Shown here: positions 50,480 through 60,148 of the stretch, in pieces
How the letters are laid out: the number at the start of each line of letters is the position of its first letter
Numbering within the stretch: the first letter of the stretch is position 1
NCBI RefSeq assembly: GCF_031085165.1
Contig: NZ_JAVHTY010000006.1
Location: 1 to 64,000 of the forward strand
Direction: 5' to 3'
DNA length: 64,000 bases
Source: Pseudomonas sp. 102515
GTDB lineage: Bacteria > Pseudomonadota > Gammaproteobacteria > Pseudomonadales > Pseudomonadaceae
Program-made: the position numbers and the translations under genes
Notes under the pieces: model-generated
What the model was told of the DNA's origin: nothing
What the model saw: the letters and a program-made list of their open reading frames with translations, nothing else
The model's database searches: none

Positions 50480-51838
50480 ATGACCCTCCCTGCCGCCCCT
50501 TCGCTCCACCCGGAAACCCCCACGGCAGCCTGGAAACCGCAGCCGCTGTCTTCCGGTGATGTCCGCTACGCCACCTGGATCGCCTTCTTCGCCTGGGTGT
50601 TCGCCGTCTACGACTTCATCCTGTTCGGCACCCTGCTGCCGGTGATGGGTGGGCACTTCAACTGGAGCGAAGCCGAGCAGGCCGAACTTGCCACCTGGGT
50701 AGCCCTGGGCGGAGCCATCATCGCCTTCGCCATCGGCCCGCTGGTGGACCGGATCGGTCGCCGCGGCGGCATCATCGTCACCATTGGTGGCACGGCCGTG
50801 TGCTCGGCGCTGACCGCACTGTGCGCCGGCATGGGCAAGGTGCCGCTGGTGCTGGTACGTTCGGTGGCCGGCCTGGGGTATGCGGAGGAGGGGGTCAACG
50901 CCACCTACCTGACCGAGGTCTATGCCGCCTCCGACGATCCGCGGCTGATCCGCCGCCGGGGCTTCATCTACAGCCTGGTACAGAGTGGCTGGCCGATCGG
51001 TGCGCTGATCGCCGCAGGTCTCACCGCCTTGCTGCTGCCGCACATCGGCTGGCAGGGCTGCTTCGTGTTCGCCGCCGTGCCGGCCTTCGTCATCGCCGTG
51101 CTGGCGCGCAAGCTCAAGGAAAGCCCGCAATTCCAGGTCCATGCGCGGATCCAGCGCCTGCGTCGCGAAGGCCAGGAGCAGGACGCCCGCAGCCTGGCCC
51201 GGGAATATGGCGTGGACTACGAAGAGCACGCCAAGGCCGGCGTGGCCATGGCCTTCAAGGGCCAGGCCCTGCGCCCGACCCTGGTGCTGAGCCTGGCCAT
51301 CCTGCTCAACTGGTCGGCGATCCAGGTGTTCAGCGTGCTGGGGACCTCGGTGATCGTCAGCGTGCACAAGCTCAGTTTCGAGAACTCGCTGTGGATCCTG
51401 GTGCTGTCCAACGCCGTTGGCTTCATCGGCTACCTGTTCCATGGCTGGCTGGGCGATCGCATCGGCCGGCGCAATACCGTGGCCCTCGGCTGGATGTGCG
51501 GCGGCCTGGCCTTCTTCGCCATGCTGCAGGCGCCCAGCCAGCTGGTGCCGGTGGTGGCGCTCTACAGCCTGGGGCTGTTCTTTCTCACCGGGCCCTATTC
51601 GGCCATGTTGTTCTTCATGGGCGAAAGCTTTCCCACCAGCATTCGCGCCACCGGTGGCGCCATCGTCCACGCCATGGGACCGATCGGCGCCATCCTCGCC
51701 GGCCTCGGCATCACCAGCGTGCTCGGCAGCGGTGGCCAGTGGCACAGCGCCGCGCTCTGGTTCGGGGCCCTGCCGTGCTTTCTCTCCGGCCTGGTGATGT
51801 GGGCCGCCCGCCACGTCGAACCCACCAGTCTCAAATGA
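50480..51838 (+). CDS. Major facilitator superfamily transporter
   Basis: This 452-residue protein has 12 predicted membrane helices. The motif between helices 2 and 3 reads [14 protein letters not shown] and its counterpart in the second half reads [14 protein letters not shown]. The central loop (about 215-260) is long and charged. It probably imports the substrate of the amidase/imidase pair. It is followed by SDR genes 11 bases later. Confidence 0.9.
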   Translation: MTLPAAPSLHPETPTAAWKPQPLSSGDVRYATWIAFFAWVFAVYDFILFGTLLPVMGGHFNWSEAEQAELATWVALGGAIIAFAIGPLVDRIGRRGGIIVTIGGTAVCSALTALCAGMGKVPLVLVRSVAGLGYAEEGVNATYLTEVYAASDDPRLIRRRGFIYSLVQSGWPIGALIAAGLTALLLPHIGWQGCFVFAAVPAFVIAVLARKLKESPQFQVHARIQRLRREGQEQDARSLAREYGVDYEEHAKAGVAMAFKGQALRPTLVLSLAILLNWSAIQVFSVLGTSVIVSVHKLSFENSLWILVLSNAVGFIGYLFHGWLGDRIGRRNTVALGWMCGGLAFFAMLQAPSQLVPVVALYSLGLFFLTGPYSAMLFFMGESFPTSIRATGGAIVHAMGPIGAILAGLGITSVLGSGGQWHSAALWFGALPCFLSGLVMWAARHVEPTSLK

Positions 51839-51849
51839 CAGGAGCCCAC

Positions 51850-52620
51850 ATGACAGCTCATACCTCTCCCGTCGCCCTGATCACCGGTGCTGCCAGCGGC
51901 ATCGGCCAGGCCCTGGCCGTGGCCTATGCCCAGCAGGGCGTGCGGGTGGTCGGCGGCTACTACCCCGGCGATCCCCATGACCCCGAAGACACGCGGCGGC
52001 TGGTGGCCGCCGCGGGTGGCGAGTGCCTGCTCGAACCCCTGGACGTCAGCGACAGCGCCTCGGTGGATGCCCTGGCCGATGCCGCCCTGGCGCACTTCGG
52101 CCGCCTCGACTATGCCGTGGCCAACGCCGGGCTCCTGCGCGCCGCGCCGCTGCTGGAAATGAGCGACGCGCGCTGGCACGAGATGCTCGATGTCGACCTC
52201 ACCGGCGTCATGCGCACCTTTCGCGCCGCCGCGCGGCACCTGGAGGAGGGCGGTGCCCTGGTGGCCATCTCCTCCATCGCCGGCGGCGTCTACGGCTGGC
52301 AGGACCATGCCCACTATGCTGCCGCCAAGGCCGGGGTGCCGGGACTGTGCCGCTCACTGGCCGTCGAACTGGCGCCGCGTGGCATTCGTTGCAACGCGGT
52401 GATTCCGGGCCTGATCGAGACCCCCCAGTCGCTGGACGCCAAGAACTCCCTGGGTCCAGAAGGGCTGGCCAAGGCCGCCCGCAGCATTCCCCTGGGGCGA
52501 GTCGGCAGGCCCGACGAGGTGGCGGCGCTGGTGCGTTTCCTGACCAGTACCGAGGCCAGCTACATCACCGGCCAGAGTCTGATCGTCGACGGCGGTCTCA
52601 CCGTCCGCTGGCCGGATTGA
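51850..52620 (+). CDS. Short-chain dehydrogenase/reductase
   Basis: This 256-residue classical SDR has GAASGIGQA for cofactor, NAG at VANAGLL, catalytic Ser in ISSIAGG and Tyr/Lys in YAAAKAG. A GAxxY-type C-terminal Ser/Thr substrate loop and DGG closing segment follow. The start follows AGGAG. It is the first of two tandem SDRs that share about a third of their residues. Confidence 0.92.
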   Translation: MTAHTSPVALITGAASGIGQALAVAYAQQGVRVVGGYYPGDPHDPEDTRRLVAAAGGECLLEPLDVSDSASVDALADAALAHFGRLDYAVANAGLLRAAPLLEMSDARWHEMLDVDLTGVMRTFRAAARHLEEGGALVAISSIAGGVYGWQDHAHYAAAKAGVPGLCRSLAVELAPRGIRCNAVIPGLIETPQSLDAKNSLGPEGLAKAARSIPLGRVGRPDEVAALVRFLTSTEASYITGQSLIVDGGLTVRWPD

Positions 52621-52630
52621 GGAGAAGGAC

Positions 52631-53380
52631 ATGTTCGAGCTGACAGACCGCCGCGCCCTGGTGACCGGCGCGGCCAGCGGGATCGGCGCCGCCATCGCCC
52701 GCAGCTACGCCGGCGCGGGCGCGCGCCTGGTGCTGGCCGATCGCGACGCCGAGCGACTGGCGCGGGTGGCCGCGGAATGCCGTGCCCTGGGGGCCATGGT
52801 GACCGAGACCGTCGCCGACGTCGGCCAGCCGGAGGGCGCCTGGGCCGGAGTGGACGCCTGCGTGGCGGCTTACGGCGGCATCGACATCCTGGTCAACAAT
52901 GCCGGGATGCTGACCCAGGCGCCTTGCGTCGACCTGACGCTGGAACAGTGGAACGACATGCTGCGGGTGGACCTCACCAGCGTCTTTCTCGCCAGCCAGC
53001 GCGCCCTGCCGCACATGCAGGCGCAGCGCTGGGGCCGCATCATCAACGTCGCCTCCCAGCTCGGCATCAAGGGTGGCGCCGAGCTCTGCCACTATGCGGC
53101 GGCCAAGGCCGGGGTGATCGGCTTCACCAAGTCGCTGGCGCTGGAGGTGGGCCGCGACAACGTGCTGGTCAACGCCATCGCCCCCGGACCCATCGAGACC
53201 CCGCTGGTGGATGGCATCAGCGCCGACTGGAAGGCGGCCAAGGCCCGCGAATTGCCGCTGGGCCGCTTCGGCCGGGCGGAGGAGGTGGCGCCGGTGGCGC
53301 TGCTGCTGGCCAGCGACCCGGGGGGCAACCTCTTCGTCGGCCAGACCCTGGGCCCCAATTCCGGCGACGTCATGCCCTAG
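52631..53380 (+). CDS. Second short-chain dehydrogenase/reductase
   Basis: This 249-residue classical SDR has [12 protein letters not shown] for cofactor, NNAGM for the N-A-G motif and catalytic Ser/Tyr/Lys in VASQLGIKGGAELCHYAAAK. The aspartate at LADRD suggests NAD preference. It sits in the same unit as the preceding SDR. Confidence 0.92.
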   Translation: MFELTDRRALVTGAASGIGAAIARSYAGAGARLVLADRDAERLARVAAECRALGAMVTETVADVGQPEGAWAGVDACVAAYGGIDILVNNAGMLTQAPCVDLTLEQWNDMLRVDLTSVFLASQRALPHMQAQRWGRIINVASQLGIKGGAELCHYAAAKAGVIGFTKSLALEVGRDNVLVNAIAPGPIETPLVDGISADWKAAKARELPLGRFGRAEEVAPVALLLASDPGGNLFVGQTLGPNSGDVMP

Positions 53381-53389
53381 GAGGTAGCC

Positions 53390-53689
53390 ATGTGCGGACT
53401 GTGCGGCCTGCTCGGCCCGGATCTCCACTGGAGCGATCCGCTGGACGACGACCTGCCCCGGCGGCGCGAGCGCCTGCGCCGGGTCGCCGCCATCAACCGG
53501 GTGGTGGCGCCATTCCGGCTGACGGTGAGCGACGTCCAGGGCGCCTCCTACCTGATCCAGGGACCAACTGGACGCCAGGCCCTGGCCGAGGGGCTGGACG
53601 ATCTCTGGCGCCAGGCGGAGGCGGTGCTGGGACGACCGCTCGATCCCCTGGATCCGCGGGTGCTGGCGCCGCTGGAGTTGGCGCCATGA
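53390..53689 (+). CDS. Unknown 99-residue protein with N-terminal CGLCG motif
   Basis: This small soluble protein begins MCGLCGLLG, has a basic helical stretch (RRERLRRVAAINRVV), and carries SDVQGASYLIQGPTG in its middle. The CxxC next to a CobW-type GTPase gene suggests metal binding. Its stop overlaps the GTPase start (ATGA), so the pair is co-translated. GGAGG lies before the ATG. I know no function for it. Confidence 0.7.
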   Translation: MCGLCGLLGPDLHWSDPLDDDLPRRRERLRRVAAINRVVAPFRLTVSDVQGASYLIQGPTGRQALAEGLDDLWRQAEAVLGRPLDPLDPRVLAPLELAP

Positions 53690-54675
53690 GCCTTGCCGTC
53701 AATGTCATCACCGGTTTTCTCGGCAGCGGCAAGACCACCCTGCTGCGGCGCCTGCTGGCCCAGGAGGCCCTGGGCGAGACGGCGCTGCTGATCAATGAAT
53801 TCGGCGAGGTCGGCATCGACCACCTGCTGGTGGAAGAGGTGGCCCCGGACACCGTGCTGCTGCCCAGCGGCTGCGTCTGCTGCTCGGTGCGCGGCGATCT
53901 CAAGGCGGCGCTGCTGACCCTGCACGGTCGGCGCACCCGCGGCGAGATTCCGGCCTTTCGCCGGGTCCTGCTGGAGACCACCGGCCTGGCCGATCCGGGG
54001 CCGATCCTGGCCACCCTCAATCTCGATCCCCAGTTGCGCGGCCGCTTCCACCTGGGCTTGCTGGTGACCGTGGTGGACGCCGAGCACGCCGCCTTGCAGG
54101 AAGGGCTGCACCCGGAGTGGCTCAACCAGGTCACCGCGGCCGACCGGCTGTTGCTGAGCAAGGCCGACCGGGTCGCGCCTGCCGTGCTGGAGCGGCTGGA
54201 CCGGCAGCTGGCCCGGCTCAATCCCACCGCCACCCGGGCTCTGGCGGCTTCCGTGGCCAGCGGCGATGACCTGCTGCTGGGCGAGGGCCTGCGCGCCGCC
54301 GATCCGGCGGCCGAGGTCGACCGTTGGCGGCTGTTCGCCGCGGTCGCCGAAGGCCGCCACGGCAGCGCCGAGGTCTGCTGCCTGGAGTTCGACCGGCCGC
54401 TGGACTGGATGGCCTTCGGGGTGTGGCTGTCGATGCTGCTAAGATGCCACGGGCAACGCATCCTGCGAGTCAAGGGCATCCTCGACGTGATCGACGCCAG
54501 CCAACCCATCGTCATCCACGGCGTGCAGCACAGCCTGCATCCACCGGTGCATCTGCCGGCCTGGCCGGCGGGCGAACGCCGCTCGCGCCTGGTGTTCATC
54601 GTCCGTGACCTGGACACCGCGCTGCTCAGGCGCTCCTTCGCCGCCTTCATGGGCGGCCTGGGCCGGGCCGCATGA
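53686..54675 (+). CDS. CobW/G3E-family metallochaperone GTPase
   Basis: This 329-residue GTPase has P-loop GFLGSGKTT, the metal-binding CVCC motif in SGCVCCSVRGD, Walker B-like ETTGLADP and base-specific SKAD. The C-terminal domain reads VKGILDV ... GVQHSLHPPVHLPAW, as in CobW proteins. It probably loads a metal into an enzyme of the cluster, perhaps the deacetylase-fold hydrolase. It is coupled at both ends, with the small CGLCG protein and the next binding-protein-like gene. Confidence 0.92.
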   Translation: MSLAVNVITGFLGSGKTTLLRRLLAQEALGETALLINEFGEVGIDHLLVEEVAPDTVLLPSGCVCCSVRGDLKAALLTLHGRRTRGEIPAFRRVLLETTGLADPGPILATLNLDPQLRGRFHLGLLVTVVDAEHAALQEGLHPEWLNQVTAADRLLLSKADRVAPAVLERLDRQLARLNPTATRALAASVASGDDLLLGEGLRAADPAAEVDRWRLFAAVAEGRHGSAEVCCLEFDRPLDWMAFGVWLSMLLRCHGQRILRVKGILDVIDASQPIVIHGVQHSLHPPVHLPAWPAGERRSRLVFIVRDLDTALLRRSFAAFMGGLGRAA

Positions 54676-55856
54676 GCACGCCGCTGACGCTGAGGGTGCT
54701 GGGCACCTCGGTGACCCTGCTCGAACCCATCCGCCAGCGGGCGGAGGCGGAGCTGGGCATCCGCCTGGTCTACCAGATCCACGACGTCCAGACCGCCCAG
54801 CGTATCGCTGTGCTGGAGCCGGGCAGCTACGATCTCTATGACCAGTGGTTCCACAACGTCGACTTCGTCTGGCCGGCGCGGGCGATCCAGCCCATAGACA
54901 TCCGCCGCATCGCGCTCTGGGAAGAGATCAACGACCTGCCCAAGCGCGGCCGGCTGCATGCCACGGATCGCCTGGCGCCCGGCTGCCGGCCGTGCGACCG
55001 TCTCTATGTGCAGCACGACGGCAGCCTCGGCGGCCAGCCCAGCGAACGCATCAGCATGCTGCCGCTGACCCACAACGCCGACAGCTTCGCCTATCGTCCG
55101 GAAAGCCTGCCTATGGCCCTGGCGGGTCAGCAGGAAAGCTGGGCCTGGCTGATCGACGAAGGCTGGTGCGGCCACAGCGCCCTGCAGAGCGACGCCGCCA
55201 TCGGCGCGCTGGACGCCGCCCTGGCGATCCAGGCCGCCGGCCTCGCCCGTTTCGACGATATCGGCAATCTGCGCCTGGAGGAGATCGACCGCCTGGCCGA
55301 GTTGCTGGTGGAGCGCCAGCGCCATCGGCACTTCGCGGCGTTCTGGTCCGACGACCGCAGCGCCGGCGAGCTGACCCTGGCCGCCGGGGTGGACATCCAG
55401 AGTCTCTGGTCGCCCATGCTCATGGCCCTGCACCGGGCAGGGGTGGATTATCGGGTGGCGGTCCCGCGCGAGGGCTACCGCGCCTGGTTCGGCGGCCTGT
55501 CGCTGTCGCGCTGCGCGGAGGGGCGGGTGCGCGACGCCGCCTATGCCTACCTCAACTGGTGGCTGGCCGGCTGGCCCGGGGCGGTGATGGCGCGCCAGGG
55601 GTTCTACATTGCCAATCCGGTGCGGGCGCGGGATCACCTGAGCGCTGCCGAGTGGGACTTCTGGTACGGCGGCCTGCCGGCCCGTGAAGAACTCGCCGGC
55701 AGCGACGGCCTTCCGCTGATCGAGGTGGGCCAGCGTCGCGAAGGCGGTTCCTACGCCCAGCGCATGAGCCATATCGGGGTGTGGAATTCGGTGATGGACG
55801 AGCACAACTACCTGGTGCGGCGCTGGAGCGAATTCCTGCGCACCACGGCGGCCTGA
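54672..55856 (+). CDS. Binding-protein-like protein without signal peptide
   Basis: This 394-residue protein has a PotD/spermidine-binding-like fold (extracellular solute-binding protein family 1 style; YAYLNWWLAGWPGAVMARQGFYIANP near residue 300). However, it starts MSTPLTLRVLGTSVTLLEP with no signal peptide, and the frame has no upstream space, because its ATG overlaps the CobW stop. It may be a cytoplasmic solute-binding protein. Within the unit it could sense or bind the pathway compound or metal. Confidence 0.75.
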   Translation: MSTPLTLRVLGTSVTLLEPIRQRAEAELGIRLVYQIHDVQTAQRIAVLEPGSYDLYDQWFHNVDFVWPARAIQPIDIRRIALWEEINDLPKRGRLHATDRLAPGCRPCDRLYVQHDGSLGGQPSERISMLPLTHNADSFAYRPESLPMALAGQQESWAWLIDEGWCGHSALQSDAAIGALDAALAIQAAGLARFDDIGNLRLEEIDRLAELLVERQRHRHFAAFWSDDRSAGELTLAAGVDIQSLWSPMLMALHRAGVDYRVAVPREGYRAWFGGLSLSRCAEGRVRDAAYAYLNWWLAGWPGAVMARQGFYIANPVRARDHLSAAEWDFWYGGLPAREELAGSDGLPLIEVGQRREGGSYAQRMSHIGVWNSVMDEHNYLVRRWSEFLRTTAA

Positions 55857-56082
55857 GGCGACAGCGTTCCGGCGAGAAAGGCGTGCCAGACGCGTTGCTG
55901 CGCTGTTGCCCAGGCGACAGCGACTGGACAGCTGCCCTTGGCGCTACAACAGAAATCGTCTTACGTTTTATCGCAAGTCATTGATTAAAAACGCTTTTTT
56001 AACTTGGTTCGGTTCTTGATTAAGGGCTCAGGGTCACTGTTTCGCTCGTCCTCGCGGCGAGCCCAACCCGGAGAGCCTTTGC

Positions 56083-57174
56083 ATGTCGCAGAACCCCGTC
56101 AAATTCGCCTATTGGGTCCCCAACGTCAGCGGCGGCCTGGTGGTCAGCACCATCGAGCAGCGCACCCACTGGGGCATCGACTACAACCGCACGCTGGCCC
56201 AGCTCGCCGAGCGGGCCGGCTTCGACTACGCCCTGACGCAGATCCGTTTCACCGCCGGCTACGGCGCCGAATACCAGCATGAATCGGTGGCCTTCAGCCA
56301 TGCGCTGCTGGCCGCCACCGAGCGGCTCAAGGTGATCGCCGCCATCCTGCCCGGCCCCTGGAATCCGGCGCTGGCGGCCAAGCAGCTGGCGACCATCGAC
56401 CAGCTCACCAACGGCCGGGTCGCCATCAACCTGGTCTCCGGCTGGTTCAAGGGTGAATTCCACGGCATCGGTGAGCCCTGGCTGGAGCACGACGAACGCT
56501 ATCGGCGTTCCGAGGAATTCATCCGCGCCCTCAAGGGCATCTGGACCCAGGACAACTTCAGCTTCGCCGGCGACTTCTATCGCTTCCGCGACTACACCCT
56601 GAAACCCAAGCCGCTGCAGCAGCCCCATCCGGAGGTCTTCCAGGGTGGCAGCTCCCGGGCCGCGCGGGACATGGCGGCGCGGGTCTCCGACTGGTACTTC
56701 ACCAACGGCGGCACCCGCGAGGAGATTCGCGCCCAGGTGCAGGACCTGCGCGCCAAGGCCGCGGCGGAAGGGCGTGAGGTCAAGGTCGGGGTGAATGCCT
56801 TCATCATCGCGCGCGACACCGAGGCCGAGGCGCGCGAGGTGTTGCGGGAGATCGTGGCCAAGGCCAACCCGGAGGCGGTCAAGGCCTTTGGCGATGCGGC
56901 GCGCCAGGCTGGTGCCGCCAGCCCGGAAGGCAAGGGCAACTGGGCCGATTCCAGCTTCGAGGATCTGGTGCAGTACAACGACGGCTTCAAGCCGAACCTG
57001 ATCGGTACGCCCGAGCAGGTCGCCGAGCGCATCGTGGCCCTCAAGGCCGAGGGCGTGGACCTAGTGCTGGCCGGTTTCCTGCACTTCCAGGAAGAGGTGG
57101 AGTACTTCGGCCAGCGGGTGCTGCCCCTGGTGCGCGAACGCGAAGCCCGGGCCGCTGCCCAGGCGGCGGCCTAG
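56083..57174 (+). CDS. sfnG: Dimethylsulfone monooxygenase SfnG
   Basis: This is a 363-residue FMNH2-dependent, luciferase-like monooxygenase. The opening KFAYWVPNVSGGLVVSTIEQRT and NRTLAQLAERAGFDYALTQIRFTAGYG are close to Pseudomonas SfnG, which turns dimethylsulfone into methanesulfinate in sulfur starvation. GGAGAG precedes the start. The upstream gap of 226 bases holds no gene. The Liv-type transporter follows three bases after the stop, so the monooxygenase and transporter are one transcription unit. Confidence 0.93.
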   Translation: MSQNPVKFAYWVPNVSGGLVVSTIEQRTHWGIDYNRTLAQLAERAGFDYALTQIRFTAGYGAEYQHESVAFSHALLAATERLKVIAAILPGPWNPALAAKQLATIDQLTNGRVAINLVSGWFKGEFHGIGEPWLEHDERYRRSEEFIRALKGIWTQDNFSFAGDFYRFRDYTLKPKPLQQPHPEVFQGGSSRAARDMAARVSDWYFTNGGTREEIRAQVQDLRAKAAAEGREVKVGVNAFIIARDTEAEAREVLREIVAKANPEAVKAFGDAARQAGAASPEGKGNWADSSFEDLVQYNDGFKPNLIGTPEQVAERIVALKAEGVDLVLAGFLHFQEEVEYFGQRVLPLVREREARAAAQAAA

Positions 57175-57177
57175 GCC

Positions 57178-57966
57178 ATGGGTGCGCCTCTGGCCCCATC
57201 GCCGGTGCTGCTGGAGGTCAGCGACCTGGCGCTGGCCTTTGGCGGGGTCACGGCCTTCGCCGAGGTCGGCTTCCAGGTTCGCGAAGGCGAGATCTGCGCC
57301 CTGATCGGGCCCAATGGCGCCGGCAAGAGTTCCTTGCTCAACGTGATCAACGGCCTCTACCGACCGCAGCGGGGCAGGGTACGGCTGGCCGGCAGCAGCG
57401 CGGTGCTGCGCCGTCCGCAGGCGGCAGCGCGGGCCGGGGTCGCGCGCACCTTCCAGAATCTGGCCTTGTTCAAGGGCATGAGCGTGCTGGACAACGTGCT
57501 CACCGGGCGCGGCCGCCATCGGCGCGCCTCCTGGCTGGAACAGGCCCTGGGCCTGGGCCGCGCTCCGGCCGAAGAGCGGGTGCAGCGGGCGGTGGCCGAG
57601 TGGGCACTGGACTTCCTGCACCTGGGCCCCTGGCGTGACGTCCCGGTGGGCAGCTTGCCCTATGGCCTGCAGAAGCGCGTGGAGCTGGCCAGGGCGCTGG
57701 CGGCCGAGCCGCGGCTGTTGCTGCTGGACGAACCCATGGCCGGGATGAATGCCGCGGAGAAGCGCGAGCTGAGCGGCTACATCCAGGCCATCAACCGCGA
57801 GCGCGGGGTAACCGTGGTGCTGATCGAGCACGACATCCAGGTGGTGATGCAACTGGCGGATCACGTGGTGGTGCTGGACTACGGTCGGCTCATCGCCGAC
57901 GGCGCACCCGCCGCGGTGCGCCAGGACCCGGCGGTGGTCGCCGCCTATCTCGGTACCCGTCATTAG
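57178..57966 (+). CDS. livG: Liv-type ABC transporter ATPase (LivG-like)
   Basis: This 262-residue ATPase has Walker A GPNGAGKSS and signature LPYGLQKRVELARAL, which lacks the standard LSGGQ wording but is normal for LivG. Walker B is LLLLDEPMAGM and the H-loop is LIEHDIQVV. It follows sfnG directly. Its TAG stop overlaps the left arm of an inverted-repeat element. Confidence 0.92.
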   Translation: MGAPLAPSPVLLEVSDLALAFGGVTAFAEVGFQVREGEICALIGPNGAGKSSLLNVINGLYRPQRGRVRLAGSSAVLRRPQAAARAGVARTFQNLALFKGMSVLDNVLTGRGRHRRASWLEQALGLGRAPAEERVQRAVAEWALDFLHLGPWRDVPVGSLPYGLQKRVELARALAAEPRLLLLDEPMAGMNAAEKRELSGYIQAINRERGVTVVLIEHDIQVVMQLADHVVVLDYGRLIADGAPAAVRQDPAVVAAYLGTRH

Positions 57967-58122
57967 AAGTTGTTGACGATCTGCTGCGCGTCGGCCAACC
58001 GGCGTTAGAAATGCCTTCGGAATGCTCATTTACCACTCGTAAACCCGAGCGCGGGTCCGATCCGCTTCCTCAGGCCTTTCCGCCTTGTTTGGCTCTAGCT
58101 CGCGAGATCGTAAACAGCTTCT
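57965..58122. repeat. 158-bp inverted-repeat-bounded element between livG and livH
   Basis: Ends AGAAGTTGTTGACGATCT (57965-57982) and AGATCGTAAACAGCTTCT (58105-58122) are inverted repeats matching at 16 of 18 positions. It overlaps the livG stop by two bases. The inside includes a GC-rich part but no gene. It looks like a small palindromic or MITE-like element. Confidence 0.65.
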
Positions 58123-58152
58123 AAGGACACTGGACGCCTCAGGGAGAAAACC

Positions 58153-59034
58153 ATGGCGTTTTTCTTGGAAGTCTTGCTCGGCGGCCTGCTCGCCGGGGTG
58201 ATGTATGCCCTGGTGGCGCTGGGCTTCGTACTCATTTACCGGGCCTCGGGGGTGTTCAACTTCGCCCAGGGCGCCATGCTGCTGTTCGCTGCCCTGACCT
58301 ACGTCAGCCTGGTGGAGCGCGGCGTGCCCGGCTGGCTGTCGCTGCTCAGCACCCTGGGCGTCATGGTGCTGCTGGCGGTGGCGGTGGAGCGCACGGTGCT
58401 GCGGCCGCTGGTGAATCGCTCGCCGTTGGTGCTGTTCATGGCCACCCTGGGGCTGGCCTATTTCATCGAGGGCGCCGCCCAGGCGCTGTGGGGCGCCCAG
58501 GTGCACGGCCTGGACCTGGGTATCGAGGACCGTCCGCTGGAGCTGGGCGAGCTGCTGCTGTCGAGCTTCGACCTGTTCGCCGCGGCGGTGGCGGCGGTGC
58601 TGGTGATCGGGCTGTCGCTGCTGTTCGAGCGTACCCGCCTGGGCATCTCGCTGCGCGCCGTGGCCGATGATCCCCTGGCGGCCCAGGCGGTGGGTATCCG
58701 CCTGCCGCGCATCTGGGCGCTGGTGTGGGCGGTGGCCGGTTGCGTCGGCCTGGTGGCGGGCCTGCTCTGGGGCGCGCGGCTGGGGGTGCAGTTCTCGCTG
58801 TCGCTGATCGTGCTCAAGGCGCTGCCGGTGTTGATCATCGGCGGCTTCTCCTCGGTCAGCGGGGCCATCGTCGGCGGCCTGCTGATCGGCGCCAGCGAAA
58901 AGCTCGCCGAGGTCTATCTCGGCCCCCTCATCGGCGGTGGCCTGGAGAACTGGTTTCCCTACGCCTTCGCCCTGGTATTCCTGCTGATTCGACCGGTTGG
59001 CCTGTTCGGCGAACCCACCGTCGAGCGCGTCTAG
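58153..59034 (+). CDS. livH: Liv-type ABC transporter permease (LivH-like)
   Basis: This 293-residue permease has about eight hydrophobic segments. The LivH signature FARTRLGISLRAVADDPLAAQAVGI-like text is present (ERTRLGISLRAVADD). GGAG lies before the ATG. It pairs with the LivM-like gene 10 bases later. Confidence 0.93.
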   Translation: MAFFLEVLLGGLLAGVMYALVALGFVLIYRASGVFNFAQGAMLLFAALTYVSLVERGVPGWLSLLSTLGVMVLLAVAVERTVLRPLVNRSPLVLFMATLGLAYFIEGAAQALWGAQVHGLDLGIEDRPLELGELLLSSFDLFAAAVAAVLVIGLSLLFERTRLGISLRAVADDPLAAQAVGIRLPRIWALVWAVAGCVGLVAGLLWGARLGVQFSLSLIVLKALPVLIIGGFSSVSGAIVGGLLIGASEKLAEVYLGPLIGGGLENWFPYAFALVFLLIRPVGLFGEPTVERV

Positions 59035-59044
59035 AGGACCTTCC

Positions 59045-60091
59045 ATGACTACCTCCCTCGACGCGCTGCCGGCGCGTCCGCTGGCCTCCCGTGCACCCGC
59101 TGTGCGACCCGCGCCTCTGGCGTTGGCCGCCTTCCTGGTCCTGGCCTTTGCCGTGCTGCCCTGGGTCGGCAGCGACTACCTGTTCAATGCCCTGCTGATT
59201 CCCTTCCTGGTGCTGGCCCTGGCCGGGCTGGGACTCAACCTGCTCACCGGCTATGCCGGGCAGCTGTCGCTGGGCTCGGCCGCCTTCATGGCGATCGGCG
59301 CCTTCGCCACCTACAACCTCCAGGTACGCCTGGGCTGGCCCCTGCCGCTGTGCCTGTTCGCTGGCGGGCTGCTGGCGGCCTTGGTGTCGCTGCTGTTCGG
59401 CCTGCCCAGCCTGAGGATCCGCGGCTTCTACCTGATCGTCTCCAGCCTGGCCGCACAGTTCTTCATCCTCTGGGCCCTGACCCGCTTCGACTGGTTTTCC
59501 CATGGCAGTGCCTCGGGGGTGATCAGCGCGCCGCCGCTGGTGCTGCTGGGCCAGGATTTCGGCGGGCCGCTGGGTCGCTACCTGGCCACCCTGCTGGTGG
59601 TCCTGGTGCTGTTCGCCTTCGCCGCGCGACTGGTGCACGGCGAACTTGGCCGTACCTGGATGGCGGTGCGCGACCGGGAAACCGCCGCCGCGGTGATGGG
59701 CCTGTCGGTGGTGCGGGCCAAGCTGCTGGCCTTTGCCCTGAGCGGCTTCTACCTCGGCGTCGCCGGGGCGCTCTGGGCCTTTACCTACCTGGGCACCGTG
59801 GAGCCCCACGGCTTCGACTTGAGTCGTTCCTTCCAGATCCTCTTCATCGTCATCCTCGGCGGACTCGGCAGCCTGGCCGGCAGCCTCTATGGCGCCGCCT
59901 TCATGGTGCTGTTTCCGCTGCTGCTCTCCAACCTGGCCGGCTGGCTGCCCGCCGACCTCATCGCCGCCGGCCAGCTGGAGAACCTGCAGAAGATGGCGTT
60001 CGGCGCCCTGATCATCCTGGTGCTGATCAAGGAACCCGAGGGCCTGACCCGCCTCGCCACCCGCGGCTGGCAGCGCCTGCGCCGCGCCTGA
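59045..60091 (+). CDS. livM: Liv-type ABC transporter permease (LivM-like)
   Basis: This 348-residue permease has about ten hydrophobic segments and the LivM signatures GLGLNLLTGYAGQLSLG and GRTWMAVRDRETAAAVMG. The ATG at 59045 follows AGAGGACC; an upstream in-frame ATG at 58997 would overlap the livH gene by 38 bases and is disfavoured. Together with LivH it forms the channel. Confidence 0.93.
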   Translation: MTTSLDALPARPLASRAPAVRPAPLALAAFLVLAFAVLPWVGSDYLFNALLIPFLVLALAGLGLNLLTGYAGQLSLGSAAFMAIGAFATYNLQVRLGWPLPLCLFAGGLLAALVSLLFGLPSLRIRGFYLIVSSLAAQFFILWALTRFDWFSHGSASGVISAPPLVLLGQDFGGPLGRYLATLLVVLVLFAFAARLVHGELGRTWMAVRDRETAAAVMGLSVVRAKLLAFALSGFYLGVAGALWAFTYLGTVEPHGFDLSRSFQILFIVILGGLGSLAGSLYGAAFMVLFPLLLSNLAGWLPADLIAAGQLENLQKMAFGALIILVLIKEPEGLTRLATRGWQRLRRA

Positions 60092-60148
60092 CCCCTTTCG
60101 CCGGCGGCCAGGCTCGCCGGCCCAACACCCCCCACGAGGAAAGTCCCC

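Noticed and set aside
52777..53685. Upstream extension of the CobW frame to a 632-residue protein
   Set aside because: The extension reads through the second SDR and the small CGLCG gene in another frame; the GTPase begins at its own ATG with P-loop at residue 9.
53493..55805. 770-codon open frame on the minus strand opposite the CobW and binding-protein-like genes
   Set aside because: Antisense shadow, with Arg/Ser-rich low-complexity text in its second half.
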